Assembly: GCF_051020975.1 (NCBI RefSeq)
Contig: NW_027478158.1
Coordinates: 15,872,001 to 15,936,000, forward strand
DNA: 64,000 bases
From: Osmia lignaria lignaria
Lineage: Eukaryota; Arthropoda; Insecta; Hymenoptera; Megachilidae
Direction of reading: 5' to 3'
Shown: positions 48,201 to 60,430 of the stretch, one piece after another
How the letters are laid out: the number at the start of each line of letters is the position of its first letter
How positions within the stretch are numbered: position 1 is the first letter of the stretch
The notes under the pieces: generated by a model
Told to the model about the DNA's origin: nothing
What the model saw: the letters and a program-made list of their open reading frames with translations, nothing else
Database searches by the model: none
Made by a program: the position numbers and the translations under genes

Positions 48201-50454
48201 TTGCAGATTTATCTCAAGGGAAGGGTCCTGACGGACATATTTCGAGATATTTCTTCTTCTTGTTGTTCTTCTTCTGCACAGCTAAACTGGAAGTGGCATT
48301 TCCAGCTCGCAATAGTGCAGAGTTATCCCAAAGAAAGGGGCCACGATGTTTCTGTATCTCTATTATGTTGGTGCGGCTTCGGAACTTTTAAATATCTCGA
48401 TATATCTCGAAAACTACGCTTCTGATCAAAAAATATCATAGAACATAAATTGTAGGAAACATAATTCTCTACAAAAAAGGTCTCTTAACATTTTGCCATA
48501 GCTCGCTTCGTTTCCGAGATATTTGCAGATTTATCTCAAGGGAAGGGGCCTGACGGACATATTTCGAGATATTTCTTCTTCTTGTTGTTCTTCTTCTGCA
48601 CAGCTAAACTGGAAGTGGCATTTCCAGCTCGCAATAGTGCAGAGTTATCCCAAAGAAAGGGGCCACGATGTTTCTGTATCTCTATTATGTTGGTGCGGCT
48701 TCGGAACTTTTAAATATCTCGATATATCTCGAAAACTACGCTTCTGATCAAAAAATATCATAGAACATAGAAAGTGGGAAACTGAATTCTCTACAAAAAA
48801 GGTCTCTTAACGTTTTGCAATAGCTCGCTTCGTTTCTGAGATATTTGCAGATTTATCTCAAGGGAAGGGGCCTGACGGACATATTTCGAGATATTTCTTC
48901 TTCTTGTTGTTCTTCTTCTGCACAGCTAAGCTGGAAGTGGCATTTGCAGCTCGCAATAGTGCAGAGTTATCTCAAAGAAAGGGGCCACGGTGTTTCTGTA
49001 TCCCTATTATGTTGGTGCGGCTTCGGAACTTTTAAATATCTTGATATATCTCGAGAACTACGCATCTGATCAAAAAATCTCGTAGAACATAAAAAGTAGG
49101 AAACTTAATTCTCTACAAATAAGGTCTCTTAACATTTTGCCATAGCTCGCTTGGTTTCCGAGATATTTGCAGATTTATCTCAAGGGAAGGGGCCTGAGGG
49201 ACATATTTCGAGATATTTCTTCTTCTTGTTGTTCTTCTTCTGCACAGCTAAGCTGGAAGTGGCATTCGCAGCTCGCAATAGTGCAGAGTTACCTCAAAGA
49301 AAGGGGCCACTGTGTTTCTGTATCTCTATTATGTTGGTGCCGCTTCGGAACTTTTAAATATCTGGATATATCTCGAGAACTACGCATCTGATCAAAAAAT
49401 ATCATAGAACATAAAAAGTAGGAAACTTAATTCTCTACAAAAAAGGTCTCTTAACATTTTGCCATAGCTCGCTTCGTTTCCGAGATATTTGCAGATTTAT
49501 CTCAAGGGAAGGGGCCTAACGGACATATTTCGAGATATTTCTTCTTCTTGTTGTTCTTCTTCTGCACAGCTAAACTGGAAGTGGCATTTCCAGCTCGCAG
49601 TAGTGCAGAGTCATCTCAAAGAAAGGGGCCACGGTGTTTCTGTATCTCTATTATGTTGGTGCGGCTTCGGAACTTTTAAATATCTCGATATATCTCGAAA
49701 ACTACGCTTCTGATCAAAAAATATCATAGAACATAAATTGTAGGAAACATAATTCTCGACAAAAAAGGTCTCTTAACATTTTGCCATAGCTCGCTTCGTT
49801 TCCGAGATATTTGCAGATATATCTCAAGGGAAGGGGCCTGACGGACATATTTCGAGATATTTCTTCTTCTTGTTGTTCTTCTTCTGCACAGCTAAGCTGG
49901 AAGTGGCATTTACAGCTCGCAATAGTGCAGAGTTATCTCAAAGAAAGGGACCACGGTGTTTCTGTATCTCTATTATGTTGGTGCGGCTTCGGAACTTTTA
50001 AATATCTTGATATATCTCGAGAACTACGCATCTGATCAAAAAATGTCATAGAACGTAAAAAGTAGGAAACTTAATTCTCTACAAAAAAGGTCTCTTAACA
50101 TTTTGCCATAGCTCTCTTCGTTTCCGAGATATTTCCAGATTTATCTCAAGGGAAGGGGCCTGACGGACATATTTCGAGATATTTCTTCTTCTTGTTGTTC
50201 TTCTTCTGCACAGCTAAGCTGGAAGTGGCATTTACAGCTCGCAATAGTGCAGAGTTATCTCAAAGAAAGGGACCACGGTGTTTCTGTATCTCTATTATGT
50301 TGGTGCGGCTTCGGAACTTTTAAATATCTTGATATATCTCGAGAACTACGCATCTGATCAAAAAATATCATAGAACATGAAAAGTAGGAAACTTAATTCT
50401 CTACAAAAAAGGTCTCTTAACATTTTGCCATAGCTCTCTTCGTTTGCGAGATAT
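48201..50454 (+). repeat. Mosaic block after duplication III, 7 monomers
   Basis: Monomers 48201 and 48523 both have GTTATCCCAAAG, CCACGATGTTTC and the CTCGAAAAC tail: a local tandem pair. 48845 follows the AACGTTTTGCAATAG linker. 49167 is another GCTTGGTTTCC / CCTGAGGGAC monomer with private CCACTGTGTTTC. 49489 has CGCAGTAG and GAGTCATCTC. 49811 and 50133 share TTTACAGCTCGC with AAGGGACCACGG, so they are a duplicated pair; 50133 also carries TTTCCAG. Confidence 0.8.
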
Positions 50455-51098
50455 TTGCAGATTTATCTCAAGGGAAGGGGCCTGACGGACATATTTCGAG
50501 ATATTTCTTCTTCTTGTTGTTCTTCTTCTGCACAGCTAAGCTGTAAGTGGCATTTGCGGCTCGCGCTAGTGCAGAGTTATCTCAAAGAAAGGGGCCACGG
50601 TGTTTCTGTATCTCTATTATGTTGGTGCGGCTTCGGAACTTTTAAATATCTTGATATATCTCGAGAACTACGCATCTGATCGAAAAATATCATAGAACAT
50701 AAAAAGTAGGAAACTTAATTCTCTACAAAAAAGATCTCTTAACATTTTGCCATAGCTCGCTTCGTTTCCGAGATATTTGCAGATTTATCTCAAGGGAAGG
50801 GGCCTGACGGACATATTTCGAGATATTTCTTCTTCTCGTTGTTCTTCTTCTGCACAGCTAAGCTGTAAGTGGCATTTGCGGCTCGCGCTAGTGCAGAGTT
50901 ATCTCAAAGAAAGGGGCCACGGTGTTTCTGTATCTCTATTATGTTGGTGCGGCTTCGGAACTTTTAAATATCTTGATATATCTCGAGAACTACGCATCTG
51001 ATCAAAAAATATCATAGAACATAAAAAGTAGGAAACTTAATTCTCTACAAAAAAGGTCTCTTAACATTTTGCCATAGCTCGCTTCGTTTCCGAGATAT
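50455..51098 (+). repeat. Two CTGTAAGTGG monomers
   Basis: Both have CTGTAAGTGG and GCGGCTCGCGCTAG in the middle. 50777 adds CTTCTCGTTGTTC and an AAGATCTC linker before it. The 50777 type recurs at 51743 and 54641 in duplication IV, so this pair is related to that unit. Confidence 0.8.
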
Positions 51099-53996
51099 TT
51101 GCAGATTTATCTCAAGGGAAGGGGCCTCACGGACATATTTCGAGATATTTCTTCTTCTTGTTGTTCTTCTTCTGCACAGCTAAGCTGGAAGTGGCATTTG
51201 CAGCTCGCAATAGTGCAGAGATATCTCAAAGAAAGGGGCCACGGTGTTTCTGTATCTCTATTATGTTGGTGCGGCTTCGGAACTTTTAAATATCTTGATA
51301 TATCTCGAGAACTACGCGTCTGATCAAAAAATATCATAGAACATAAAAAGTAGGAAACATAATTCTGTACAAAAAAGGTCTCCTAACATTTTGCCATAGC
51401 TCGCTTCGTTTCCGAGATATTTGCAGATTTATCTCAAGGGAAGGGGCCTGACGGACATATTTCGAGATATTTCTTCTTCTTGTTGTTCTTCTTCTGCACA
51501 GCTAAGCTGGAAGTGGCATTTGCGGCTCGCACTAGTGCACAGTTATCTCAAAGAAAGGGGCCACGGTGTTTCTGTATCTCTATTATGTTGGTGCGGCTTC
51601 GGAACTTTTAAGTATCTCGATATATCTCGAAAACTACGCTTCTGATCAAAAAATATCATAGAACATAAAAAGTAGGAAACTTAATTCTCTACAAAAAAGA
51701 TCTCTTAACATTTTGCCATAGCTCGCTTCGTTTCCGAGATATTTGCAGATTTATCTCAAGGGAAGGGGCCTGACGGACATATTTCGAGATATTTCTTCTT
51801 CTCGTTGTTCTTCTTCTGCACAGCTAAGCTGTAAGTGGCATTTGCGGCTCGCGCTAGTGCAGAGTTATCTCAAAGAAAGGGGCCACGGTGTTTCTGTATC
51901 TCTATTATGTTGGTGCGGCTTCGGAACTTTTAAATATCTTGATATATCTCGAGAACTACGCATCTGATCAAAAAATATCATAGAACATAAAAAGTAGGAA
52001 ACTTAATTCTCTACAAAAAAGATCTCTTAACATTTTGCCATAGCTCGCTTCGTTTCCGAGATATTTGCAGATTTATCTCAAGGGAAGGGGCCTGACGGAC
52101 ATATTTCGAGATACTTCTTCTTCTTGTTGTTCTTCTTCTGCACAGCTAAGCTGGAAGTGGCATTTGCAGCTCGCTATAGTGCAGAGTTATTTCAAAGAAA
52201 GGGGCCACGGTGTTTCTGTATCTCTATTATGTTGGTGCGGCTTCGGAACTTTTAAATATCTTAATATATCTCGAGAACTACGCATCTGATCAAAAAATAT
52301 CATAGAACATAAAAAGTAGGAAACTTAATTCTCTACAAAAAAGGTCTCTTAACATTTTGCCATAGCTCGCTTCGTTTCCGAGATATTTGCAGATTTATCT
52401 GAAGGGAAGGGGCCTCACGGACATATTTCGAGATATTTCTTCTTCTTGTTGTTCTTCTTCTGCACAGCTAAGCTGGAAGTGGCATTTGCAGCTCGCAATA
52501 GTGCAGAGATATCTCAAAGAAAGGGGCCACGGTGTTTCTGTATCTCTATTATGTTGGTGCGGCTTCGGAACTTTTAAATATCTTGATATATCTCGAGAAC
52601 TACGCGTCTGATCAAAAAATATCATAGAACATAAAAAGTAGGAAACATAATTCTGTACAAAAAAGGTCTCCTAACATTTTGCCATAGCTCGCTTCGTTTC
52701 CGAGATATTTGCAGATTTATCTCAAGGGAAGGGGCCTGACGGACATATTTCGAGATATTTCTTCTTCTTGTTGTTCTTCTTCTGCACAGCTAAGCTGGAA
52801 GTGGCATTTGCGGCTCGCACTAGTGCACAGTTATCTCAAAGAAAGGGGCCACGGTGTTTCTGTATCTCTATTATGTTGGTGCGGCTTCGGAACTTTTAAG
52901 TATCTCGATATATCTCGAAAACTACGCTTCTGATCCAAAAATATCATAGAACATAAATTGTAGGAAACATGATTCTCTACAAAAAACGTCTCTTAACATT
53001 TTGCCATAGCTCGCTTCGTTTCCGAGATATTTGCAGATTCAGCTCAAAGGAACTGGCCTGCCGGACATATTTCGAGATACTTCTTCTTCTTGTTGTTCTT
53101 CCTCTGCACAGCTAAGCTGGAAGTGGCATTTGCGGCTCGCACTAGTGCAGAGTTATCTCAAAGAAAGGGGCCACGGTGTTTCTGTATCTCTATTATGTTG
53201 GTGCGGCTTCGGAACCTTTAAATATCTCGATATATCTCGAAAACTACGCTTCTGATCAAAAAATATCATAGAACATAAATTGTAGGAAACATAATTCTCT
53301 ACAAAAAAGGTCTCTTAACATTTTGCCATAGCTCGCTTCGTTTCCGAGATATTTGCAGATATATCTCAAGGGCAGGGGCCTGACGGACATATTTCGAGAT
53401 ATTTCTTCTTCTTGTTGTTCTTCTTCTGCACAGCTAAGCTGGAAGTGGCATTTACAGCTCGCAATAGTGCAGAGTTATCTCAAAGAAAGGGGCCACGGTG
53501 TTTCTGTATCTCTATTATGTTGGTGCGGCTTCGGAACTTTTAAATATCTTGATATATCTCGAGAACTACGCATCTGATCAAAAAATATCATAGAACATAA
53601 AAAGTAGGAAACTTAATTCTCTACAAAAAAGGTCTGTTAACATTTTGCCATAGCTCTCTTCGTTTCCGAGATATTTGCAGATTTATCTCAAGGGAAGGGG
53701 CCTGACGGACATATTTCGAGATACTTCTTCTTCTTGTTGTTCTTCTTCTGCACAGCTAAGCTGGAAGTGGCATTCGCAGCTCGCAATAGTGCAGAGTTAT
53801 CTCAACGAAAGGGGCCACGGTGTTTCTGTATCTCTATTATGTTGGTGCGGCTTCGGAACTTTTAAATATCTTAATATATCTCGAGAACTACGCATCTGAT
53901 CAAAAAATATCATAGAACATAAAAAGTAGGAAACTTAATTCTCTACAAAAAAGGTCTCTTAACATTTTGCCATAGCTCGCTTCGTTTCCGAGATAT
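51099..53996 (+). repeat. Duplication IV, copy 1: 9-monomer unit, 2,898 bp
   Basis: Monomer starts are 51099, 51421, 51743, 52065, 52387, 52709, 53031, 53353 and 53675. Markers in order: GCCTCACGG with GAGATATCTC and CGCGTCTGATC (51099); GTGCACAGTTATC (51421); CTTCTCGTTG with CTGTAAG (51743); TACTTCTTC with CTTAATATATC (52065). The first two recur at 52387 and 52709, an internal 4-monomer (1,288-bp) repeat. Then come a CAGCTCAAAGGAACTGG monomer with GGAACCTTT (53031), a GGGCAGG / TTTACAGC monomer (53353) and a second TACTTCTTC / CTTAATATATC monomer (53675). Confidence 0.9.
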
Positions 53997-56894
53997 TTGC
54001 AGATTTATCTCAGGGGAAGGGGCCTCACGGACATATTTCGAGATATTTCTTCTTCTTGTTGTTCTTCTTCTGCACAGCTAAGCTGGAAGTGGCATTTGCA
54101 GCTCGCAATAGTGCAGAGATATCTCAAAGAAAGGGGCCACGGTGTTTCTGTATCTCTATTATGTTGGTGCGGCTTCGGAACTTTTAAATATCTTGATATA
54201 TCTCGAGAACTACGCGTCTGATCAAAAAATATCATAGAACATAAAAAGTAGGAAACATAATTCTGTACAAAAAAGGTCTCCTAACATTTTGCCATAGCTC
54301 GCTTCGTTTCCGAGATATTTGCAGATTTATCTCAAGGGAAGGGGCCTGACGGACATATTTCGAGATATTTCTTCTTCTTGTTGTTCTTCTTCTGCACAGC
54401 TAAGCTGGAAGTGGCATTTGCGGCTCGCACTAGTGCACAGTTATCTCAAAGAAAGGGGCCACGGTGTTTCTGTATCTCTATTATGTTGGTGCGGCTTCGG
54501 AACTTTTAAGTATCTCGATATATCTCGAAAACTACGCTTCTGATCAAAAAATATCATAGAACATAAAAAGTAGGAAACTTAATTCTCTACAAAAAAGATC
54601 TCTTAACATTTTGCCATAGCTCGCTTCCTTTCCGAGATATTTGCAGATTTATCTCAAGGGAAGGGGCCTGACGGACATATTTCGAGATATTTCTTCTTCT
54701 CGTTGTTCTTCTTCTGCACAGCTAAGCTGTAAGTGGCATTTGCGGCTCGCGCTAGTGCAGAGTTATCTCAAAGAAAGGGGCCACGGTGTTTCTGTATCTC
54801 TATTATGTTGGTGCGGCTTCGGAACTTTTAAATATCTTGATATATCTCGAGAACTACGCATCTGATCAAAAAATATCATAGAACATAAAATGTAGGAAAC
54901 TTAATTCTCTACAAAAAAGATCTCTCAACATTTTGCCATAGCTCGCTTCGTTTCCGAGATATTTGCAGATTTATCTCAAGGGAAGGGGCCTGACGGACAT
55001 ATTTCGAGATACTTCTTCTTCTTGTTGTTCTTCTTCTGCACAGCTAAGCTGGAAGTGGCATTTGCAGCTCGCAATAGTGCAGAGTTATCTCAAAGAAAGG
55101 GGCCACGGTGTTTCTGTATCTCTATTATGTTGGTGCGGCTTCGGAACTTTTAAATATCTTAATATATCTCGAGAACTACGCATCTGATCAAAAAATATCA
55201 TAGAACATAAAAAGTAGGAAACTTAATTCTCTACAAAAAAGGTCTCTTAACATTTTGCCATAGCTCGCTTCGTTTCCAAGATACTTGCAGATTTATCTCA
55301 AGGGAAGGGGCCTGACGGACATATTTCGAGATATTTCTTCTTCTTGTTGTTCTTCTTCTGCACAGCTAAACTGGAAGTGGCATTTCCAGCTCGCAGTAGT
55401 GCCGAGTTATCTCAAAGAAAGGGGCCACGGTGTTTCTGTATCTCTATTATGTTGGTGCGGCTTCGGAACTTTTAAATATCTCGATATATCTCGAAAACTA
55501 CGCTTCTGATCAAAAAATATCATAGAACATAAATTGTAGGAAACATAATTCTCTACAAAAAAGGTCTCTCAACATTTTGCCATAGCTCGCATCGTTTCCG
55601 AGATATTTGCAGATATATCTCAAGGGCAGGGGCCTGACGGACATATTTCGAGATATTTCTTCTTCTTGTTGTTCTTCTTCTGCACAGCTAAACTGGAAGT
55701 GGCATTTCCAGCTCGCAATAGTGCAGAGTTATCTCAAAGAAAGGAGCCACGGTGTTTCTGTATCTCTATTATGTTGGTGCGGCTTCGGAACTTTTAAATA
55801 TCTTGATATATCTCGAGAACTACGCATCTGATCAAAAAATATCATACAACATAAAATGTAGGAAACTTAATTCTCTACAAAAAAGGTCTCTTAACATTTT
55901 GCCATAGCTCGCTTCGTTTCCGAGATATTTGCAGATTTATCTCAAGGGAAGGGGCCTGACGGACATATTTCGAGATATTTCTTCTTCTCGTTGTTCTTCT
56001 TCTGCACAGCTAAGCCTGAAGTGGCATTTGCGGCTCGCACTAGTGCAGAGTTATCTCAAAGAAAGGGGCCACGGTGTTTCTGTATCTCTATTATGTTGGT
56101 GCGGCTTCGGAACCTTTAAATATCTCGATATATCTCGAAAACTACGCTTCTGATCAAAAAATATCATAGAACATAAATTGTAGGAAACATAATTCTCTAC
56201 AAAAAAGGTCTCTTAACATTTTGCCATAGCTCGCTTCGTTTCCGAGATATTTGCAGATATATCTCAAGGGCAGGGGCCTGACGGACATATTTCGAGATAT
56301 TTCTTCTTCTTGTTGTTCTTCTTCTGCACAGCTAAGCTGGAAGTGGCATTTACAGCTCGCAATAGTGCAGAGTTATCTCAAAGAAAGGGGCCACGGTGTT
56401 TCTGTATCTCTATTATGTTGGTGCGGCTTCGGAACTTTTAAATATCTTGATATATCTCGAGAACTACGCATCTGATCAAAAAATATCATAGAACATAAAA
56501 AGTAGGAAACTTAATTCTCTACAAAAAAGGTCTCTTAACATTTTGCCATAGCTCTCTTCGTTTCCGAGATATTTGCAGATTTATCTCAAGGGAAGGGGCC
56601 TGACGGACATATTTCGAGATACTTCTTCTTCTTGTTGTTCTTCTTCTGCACAGCTAAGCTGGAAGTGGCATTTGCAGCTCGCAATAGTGCAGAGTTATCT
56701 CAAAGAAAGGGGCCACGGTGTTTCTGTATCTCTATTATGTTGGTGCGGCTTCGGAACTTTTAAATATCTTAATATATCTCGAGAACTACGCATCTCATCA
56801 AAAAATATCATAGAACATAAAAAGTAGGAAACCTAATTCTCTACAAAAAAGGTCTCTTAACATTTTGCCATAGCTCGCTTCGTTTCCGAGATAT
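53997..56894 (+). repeat. Duplication IV, copy 2: same register, middle replaced
   Basis: Monomers 53997, 54319, 54641 and 54963 match 51099-52386 at exactly 2,898 bp. The tail of 55929 (GGAACCTTT), 56251 (GGGCAGG, TTTACAGC) and 56573 (TACTTCTTC, CTTAATATATC) match 53031 (tail), 53353 and 53675 at the same offset. Between them, 55285, 55607 and the front of 55929 differ from 52387, 52709 and the front of 53031: they are TTTCCAGCTCGC types and a CTTCTCGTTG type. About three monomers were swapped with no change of length, as gene conversion or paired crossovers in register would do. Confidence 0.87.
55607..55928 (+). repeat. Hybrid monomer joining a GGGCAGG front to a duplication-II-type body
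   Basis: The front GATATATCTCAAGGGCAGG is that of 53353, 56251 and 36290. From CTAAACTGG the body, with TTTCCAGC and AAAGGAGCC, is that of 23740, 32428 and 38542. The switch lies between about 55633 and 55690. Private: GCATCGTTTCC before it and CATACAACATAAAATG in its tail. It links two domains that lie about 17 kb or more apart in this window. Confidence 0.78.
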
Positions 56895-58179
56895 TTGCAG
56901 ATTTATCTCAAGGGATGGGGCCTGACGGACATATTTCGAGATACTTCTTCTTCTTGTTGTTCTTCTTCTGCACAGCTAAGCTGGAAGTGGCATTTGCTGC
57001 TCGCAATAGTGCAGAGTTATCTCAAAGAAAGGGGCCACGGTGTTTCTGTATCTCTATTATGTTGGTGCGGCTTCGGAACTTTTAAATATCTTAATATATC
57101 TCGAGAACTACGCATCTGATCAAAAAATATCATAGAACATAAAATGTAGGAAACTTAATTCTCTACAAAAAAGGTCTCTTAACATTTTGCCATAGCTCGC
57201 TTCGTTTCCGAGATATTTGCAGATTTATCTCAAGGGAAGGGGCCTAACGGACATATTTCGAGATATTTCTTCTTCTTGTTGTTCTTCTTCTGCACAGCTA
57301 AGCTGGAAGCGGCATTTACAGCTCGCAATAGTGCAGAGTTATCTCAAAGAAAGGGGCCACGGTGTTTCTGTATCTCTATTATGTTGGTGCGGCTTCGGAA
57401 CTTTTAAATATCTTAATATACCTCGAGAACTACGCATCTGATCAAAAAATATCATAGAACATAAAAAGTAGGAAACATAATTCTGTACAAAAAAGGTCTC
57501 TTAACATTTTGCCATAGCTCGCTTCGTTTCCGAGATATTTGCAGATTTATCTCAAGGGAAGGGGCCTGACGGACATATTTCGAGATATTTCTTCTTCTTG
57601 TTGTTTTTCTTCTGCACAGCTAAGCTGGAAGTGGCATTTGCGGCTCGCACTAGTGCACAGTTATCTCAAAGAAAGGGGCCACGGTGTTTCTGTATCTCTA
57701 TTATGTTGGTGCGGCTTCGGAACTTTTAAGTATCTCGATATATCTCGAAAACTACGCTTCTGATCAAAAAATATCATAGAACATAAATTGTAGGAAACAT
57801 AATTCTCTACAAAAAAGGTCTCTTAACATTTTGCCATAGCTCGCTTCGTTTCCGAGATATTTGCAGATTCAGCTCAAAGGAACTGGCCTGACGGACATAT
57901 TTCGAGATATTTCTTCTTCTTGTTGTTCTTCCTCTGCACAGCTAAGCTGGAAGTGGCATTTGCAGCTCGCAATAGTGCAGAGTTATCTCAAAGAAAGAGG
58001 CCACGGTGTTTCTGTATCTCTATTATGTTGGTGCGGCTTCGGAACTTTTAAATATCTTGATATATCTCGAGAACTACGCATCTGATCAAAAAATATCAGA
58101 ACATAAAAAGTAGGAAACTTAATTCTGTACAAAAAGGTCTGTTAACATTTTGCCATAGCTCGCTTCGTTTCCGAGATAT
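56895..58179 (+). repeat. Four monomers following duplication IV
   Basis: Monomer 56895 has GGGATGGGG, TACTTCTTC and CTTAATATATC. 57217 has TAACGG, GGAAGCGGC and CTTAATATACC. 57539 has GTTTTTCTTC and GTGCACAGTTATC, like 51421. 57861 has the CAGCTCAAAGGAAC front and is 319 bp long. The first three carry markers of duplication IV, so they are probably a scrambled further copy. Confidence 0.78.
57861..58179 (+). repeat. 319-bp monomer with a two-part deletion
   Basis: The tail reads AATATCAGAACAT (two bases missing from AATATCATAGAACAT, near 58098) and the linker ACAAAAAGGTCTG has five A where six are usual. The same two changes occur together in 59468-59786, so the linker was copied as a block. 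Confidence 0.9.
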
Positions 58180-59786
58180 TTGCAGATTTATCTCAAGGGA
58201 AGGGGCCTGACGGACATATTTCGAGATATTTCTTCTTCTTGTTGTTCTTCTTCTGTACAGCTAAGCTGGAAGTGGCATTTGCGGCTCGCACTAATGCAGA
58301 GTTATCTCAAAGAAAGGGGCCACGGTGTTTCTGTATCTCTATTATGTTGGTGCGGCTTCGGAACTTTTAAATATCTTGATATATCTCGAGAACTACGCAT
58401 CTGATCAAAAAATATCATAGAACATAAAAAGTAGGAAACCTAACTTTCTACAAAAAAGGTCTCTTAACATTTTGCCATAGCTCGCTTCGTTTCCGAGATA
58501 TTTGCAGATTTATCTCAAGGGAAGGCGCCTGACGGACATATTTCGAGATATTTCTTCTTCTTGTTGTTCTTCTTCTGCACAGCTAAGCTGGAAGTGGCAT
58601 TTGCGGCTCGCACTAGTGCAGAGTTATCTCAAAGAAAGGGGCCACGGTGTTTCTGTATCCCTATTATGTTGGTGCGTCTTCGGAACTTTTAAATATCTCG
58701 ATATATCTCGAAAACTGCGCTTCTGATCAAAAAATATCATAGAACATAAATTGTAGGAAATATAATTCACTACAAAAAACGTCTGTTAACATTTTGCCAT
58801 AGCTCGCTTCGTTTCCGAGATATTTGCAGATTCAGCTCAAAGGAACGGGCCTGACGGACGTATTTCGAGATACTTCTTCTTCTTGTTGTTCTTCCTCTGC
58901 ACAGCTAAGCTGGAAGTGGCGTTTGCAGCTCGCAATAGTGCAGAGTTATCTCAAAGAAAGGGGCCACGGTGTTTCTGTATCTCTATTATGTTGGTGTCGC
59001 TTCGGAACTTTTAAATATCTTGATATATCTCGAGAACTACGCTTCTGATCAAAAAATATCATAGAACATAAAAAGTAGGAAACTTAATTCTCTACAAAAA
59101 AGGTCTCTTAACATTTTGCCATAGCTCGCTTCGTTCCCGAGATATTTGCAGATTTATCTCAAGGGAAGGGGCCTGACGGACATATTTCGAGATATTTCTT
59201 CTTCTTGTTGTTCTTCTTCTGCACAGCTAAGCTGGAAGTGGCATTTGCGGCTCGCACTAGTGCAGAGTTATCTCAAAGAAAGGGGCCACGATGTTTCTGT
59301 ATCTCTATTATGTTGGTGCGGCTTCGGAACTTTTAAATATCTCGATATATCTCGAAAACTACGCTTCTGATCAAAAAATATCATAGAACGTAAATTGTAG
59401 GAAACATTATTCTCTACAAAAAAGGTCTCTTAACATTTTGCCATAGCTCGCTTCGTTTCCGAGGTATTTGCAGATTTATCTCAAGGGAAGGGTCCTGATG
59501 GACATATTTCGAGATATTTCTTCTTCTTGTTGTTCTTCTTCTGCACAGCTAAACTGGAAGTGGCATTTCCAGCTCGCTATCGTGCAGAGTTATCTCAAAG
59601 AAAGGGGCCACGGTGTTTCTGTATCTCTATTATGTTGGTGCGGCTTCGGAACTTTTAAATATCTTGATATATCTCGAAAACTACGCTTCTGATCAAAAAA
59701 TATCAGAACATAAAAAGTAGGAAACTTAATTCTCTACAAAAAGGTCTGTTAACATTTTGCCATAGCTCGCTTCGTTTCCGAGATAT
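58180..59786 (+). repeat. Duplication V, 5-monomer unit, 1,607 bp
   Basis: Starts are 58180, 58502, 58824, 59146 and 59468. Markers: CTTCTGTACAG with CACTAATGCAG (58180); GGAAGGCGCC with GTGCGTCTTCGG (58502); CGGACGTATTTCG with GTGTCGCTTCGG (58824); GTTCCCGAG before 59146 and CCACGATGTTTC within it; GAGGTATTTGCAG, GGGTCCTGATGG and GCTATCGTGCAG (59468). The unit is preceded by, and ends with, the same 319-bp-type linker. 59146-59786 is related to 62685-63328 at an offset of 3,539 bp. Confidence 0.87.
59468..59786 (+). repeat. Second 319-bp monomer
   Basis: It shares AATATCAGAACAT and ACAAAAAGGTCTG with 57861-58179 but has a different body (GGGTCCTGATGG front, TTTCCAGCTCGCTATCG). A shared linker with different bodies shows that the copied block starts in the tail of one monomer and ends in the tail of another. 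Confidence 0.9.
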
Positions 59787-60430
59787 TTGCATATTTATCT
59801 CAAGGGAAGGGGCCTGACGGACATATTTCGAGATATTTCTTCTTCTTGTTGTTCTTCTTCTGTACAGCTAAGCTGGAAGTGGCATTTGCGGCTCGCACTA
59901 ATGCAGAGTTATCTCAAAGAAAGGGGCCACGGTGTTTCTGTATCTCTATTATGTTGGTGCGGCTTCGGAACTTTTAAATATCTTGATATATCTCGAGAAC
60001 TACGCATCTGATCAAAAAATATCATAGAACATAAAAAGTAGGAAACCTAACTTTCTACAAAAACGGTCTCTTAACATTTTGCCATAGCTCGCTTCGTTTC
60101 CGAGATATTTGCAGATTTATCTCAAGGGAAGGCGCCTGACGGACATATTTCGAGATATTTCTTCTTCTTGTTGTTCTTCTTCTGCACAGCTAAGCTGGAA
60201 GTGGCATTTGCGGCTCGCACTAGTGCAGAGTTATCTCAAAGAAAGGGGCCACGGTGTTTCTGTATTCCTATTATGTTGGTGCGTCTTCGGAACTTTTAAA
60301 TATCTCGATATATCTCGAAAACTACGCTTCTGATCAAAAAATATCATAGAACATAAATTGTAGGAAACATTATTCTCTACAAAAAAGGTCTCTTAACATT
60401 TTGCCATAGCTCGCTTCGTTTCCGAGGTAT
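59787..60430 (+). repeat. Duplication V, partial second copy ending in a hybrid monomer
   Basis: Monomer 59787 repeats 58180 at 1,607 bp (CTTCTGTACAG, CACTAATGCAG) with private TTTGCATATTTATC. Monomer 60109 begins like 58502 (GGAAGGCGCC, GTGCGTCTTCGG) but ends with ACATTATTCTC, as in 59146, and is followed by a GAGGTATTTGCAG monomer like 59468. It therefore joins 58502 to 59146 between about 60295 and 60366, dropping two monomers' worth of sequence. Confidence 0.82.
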
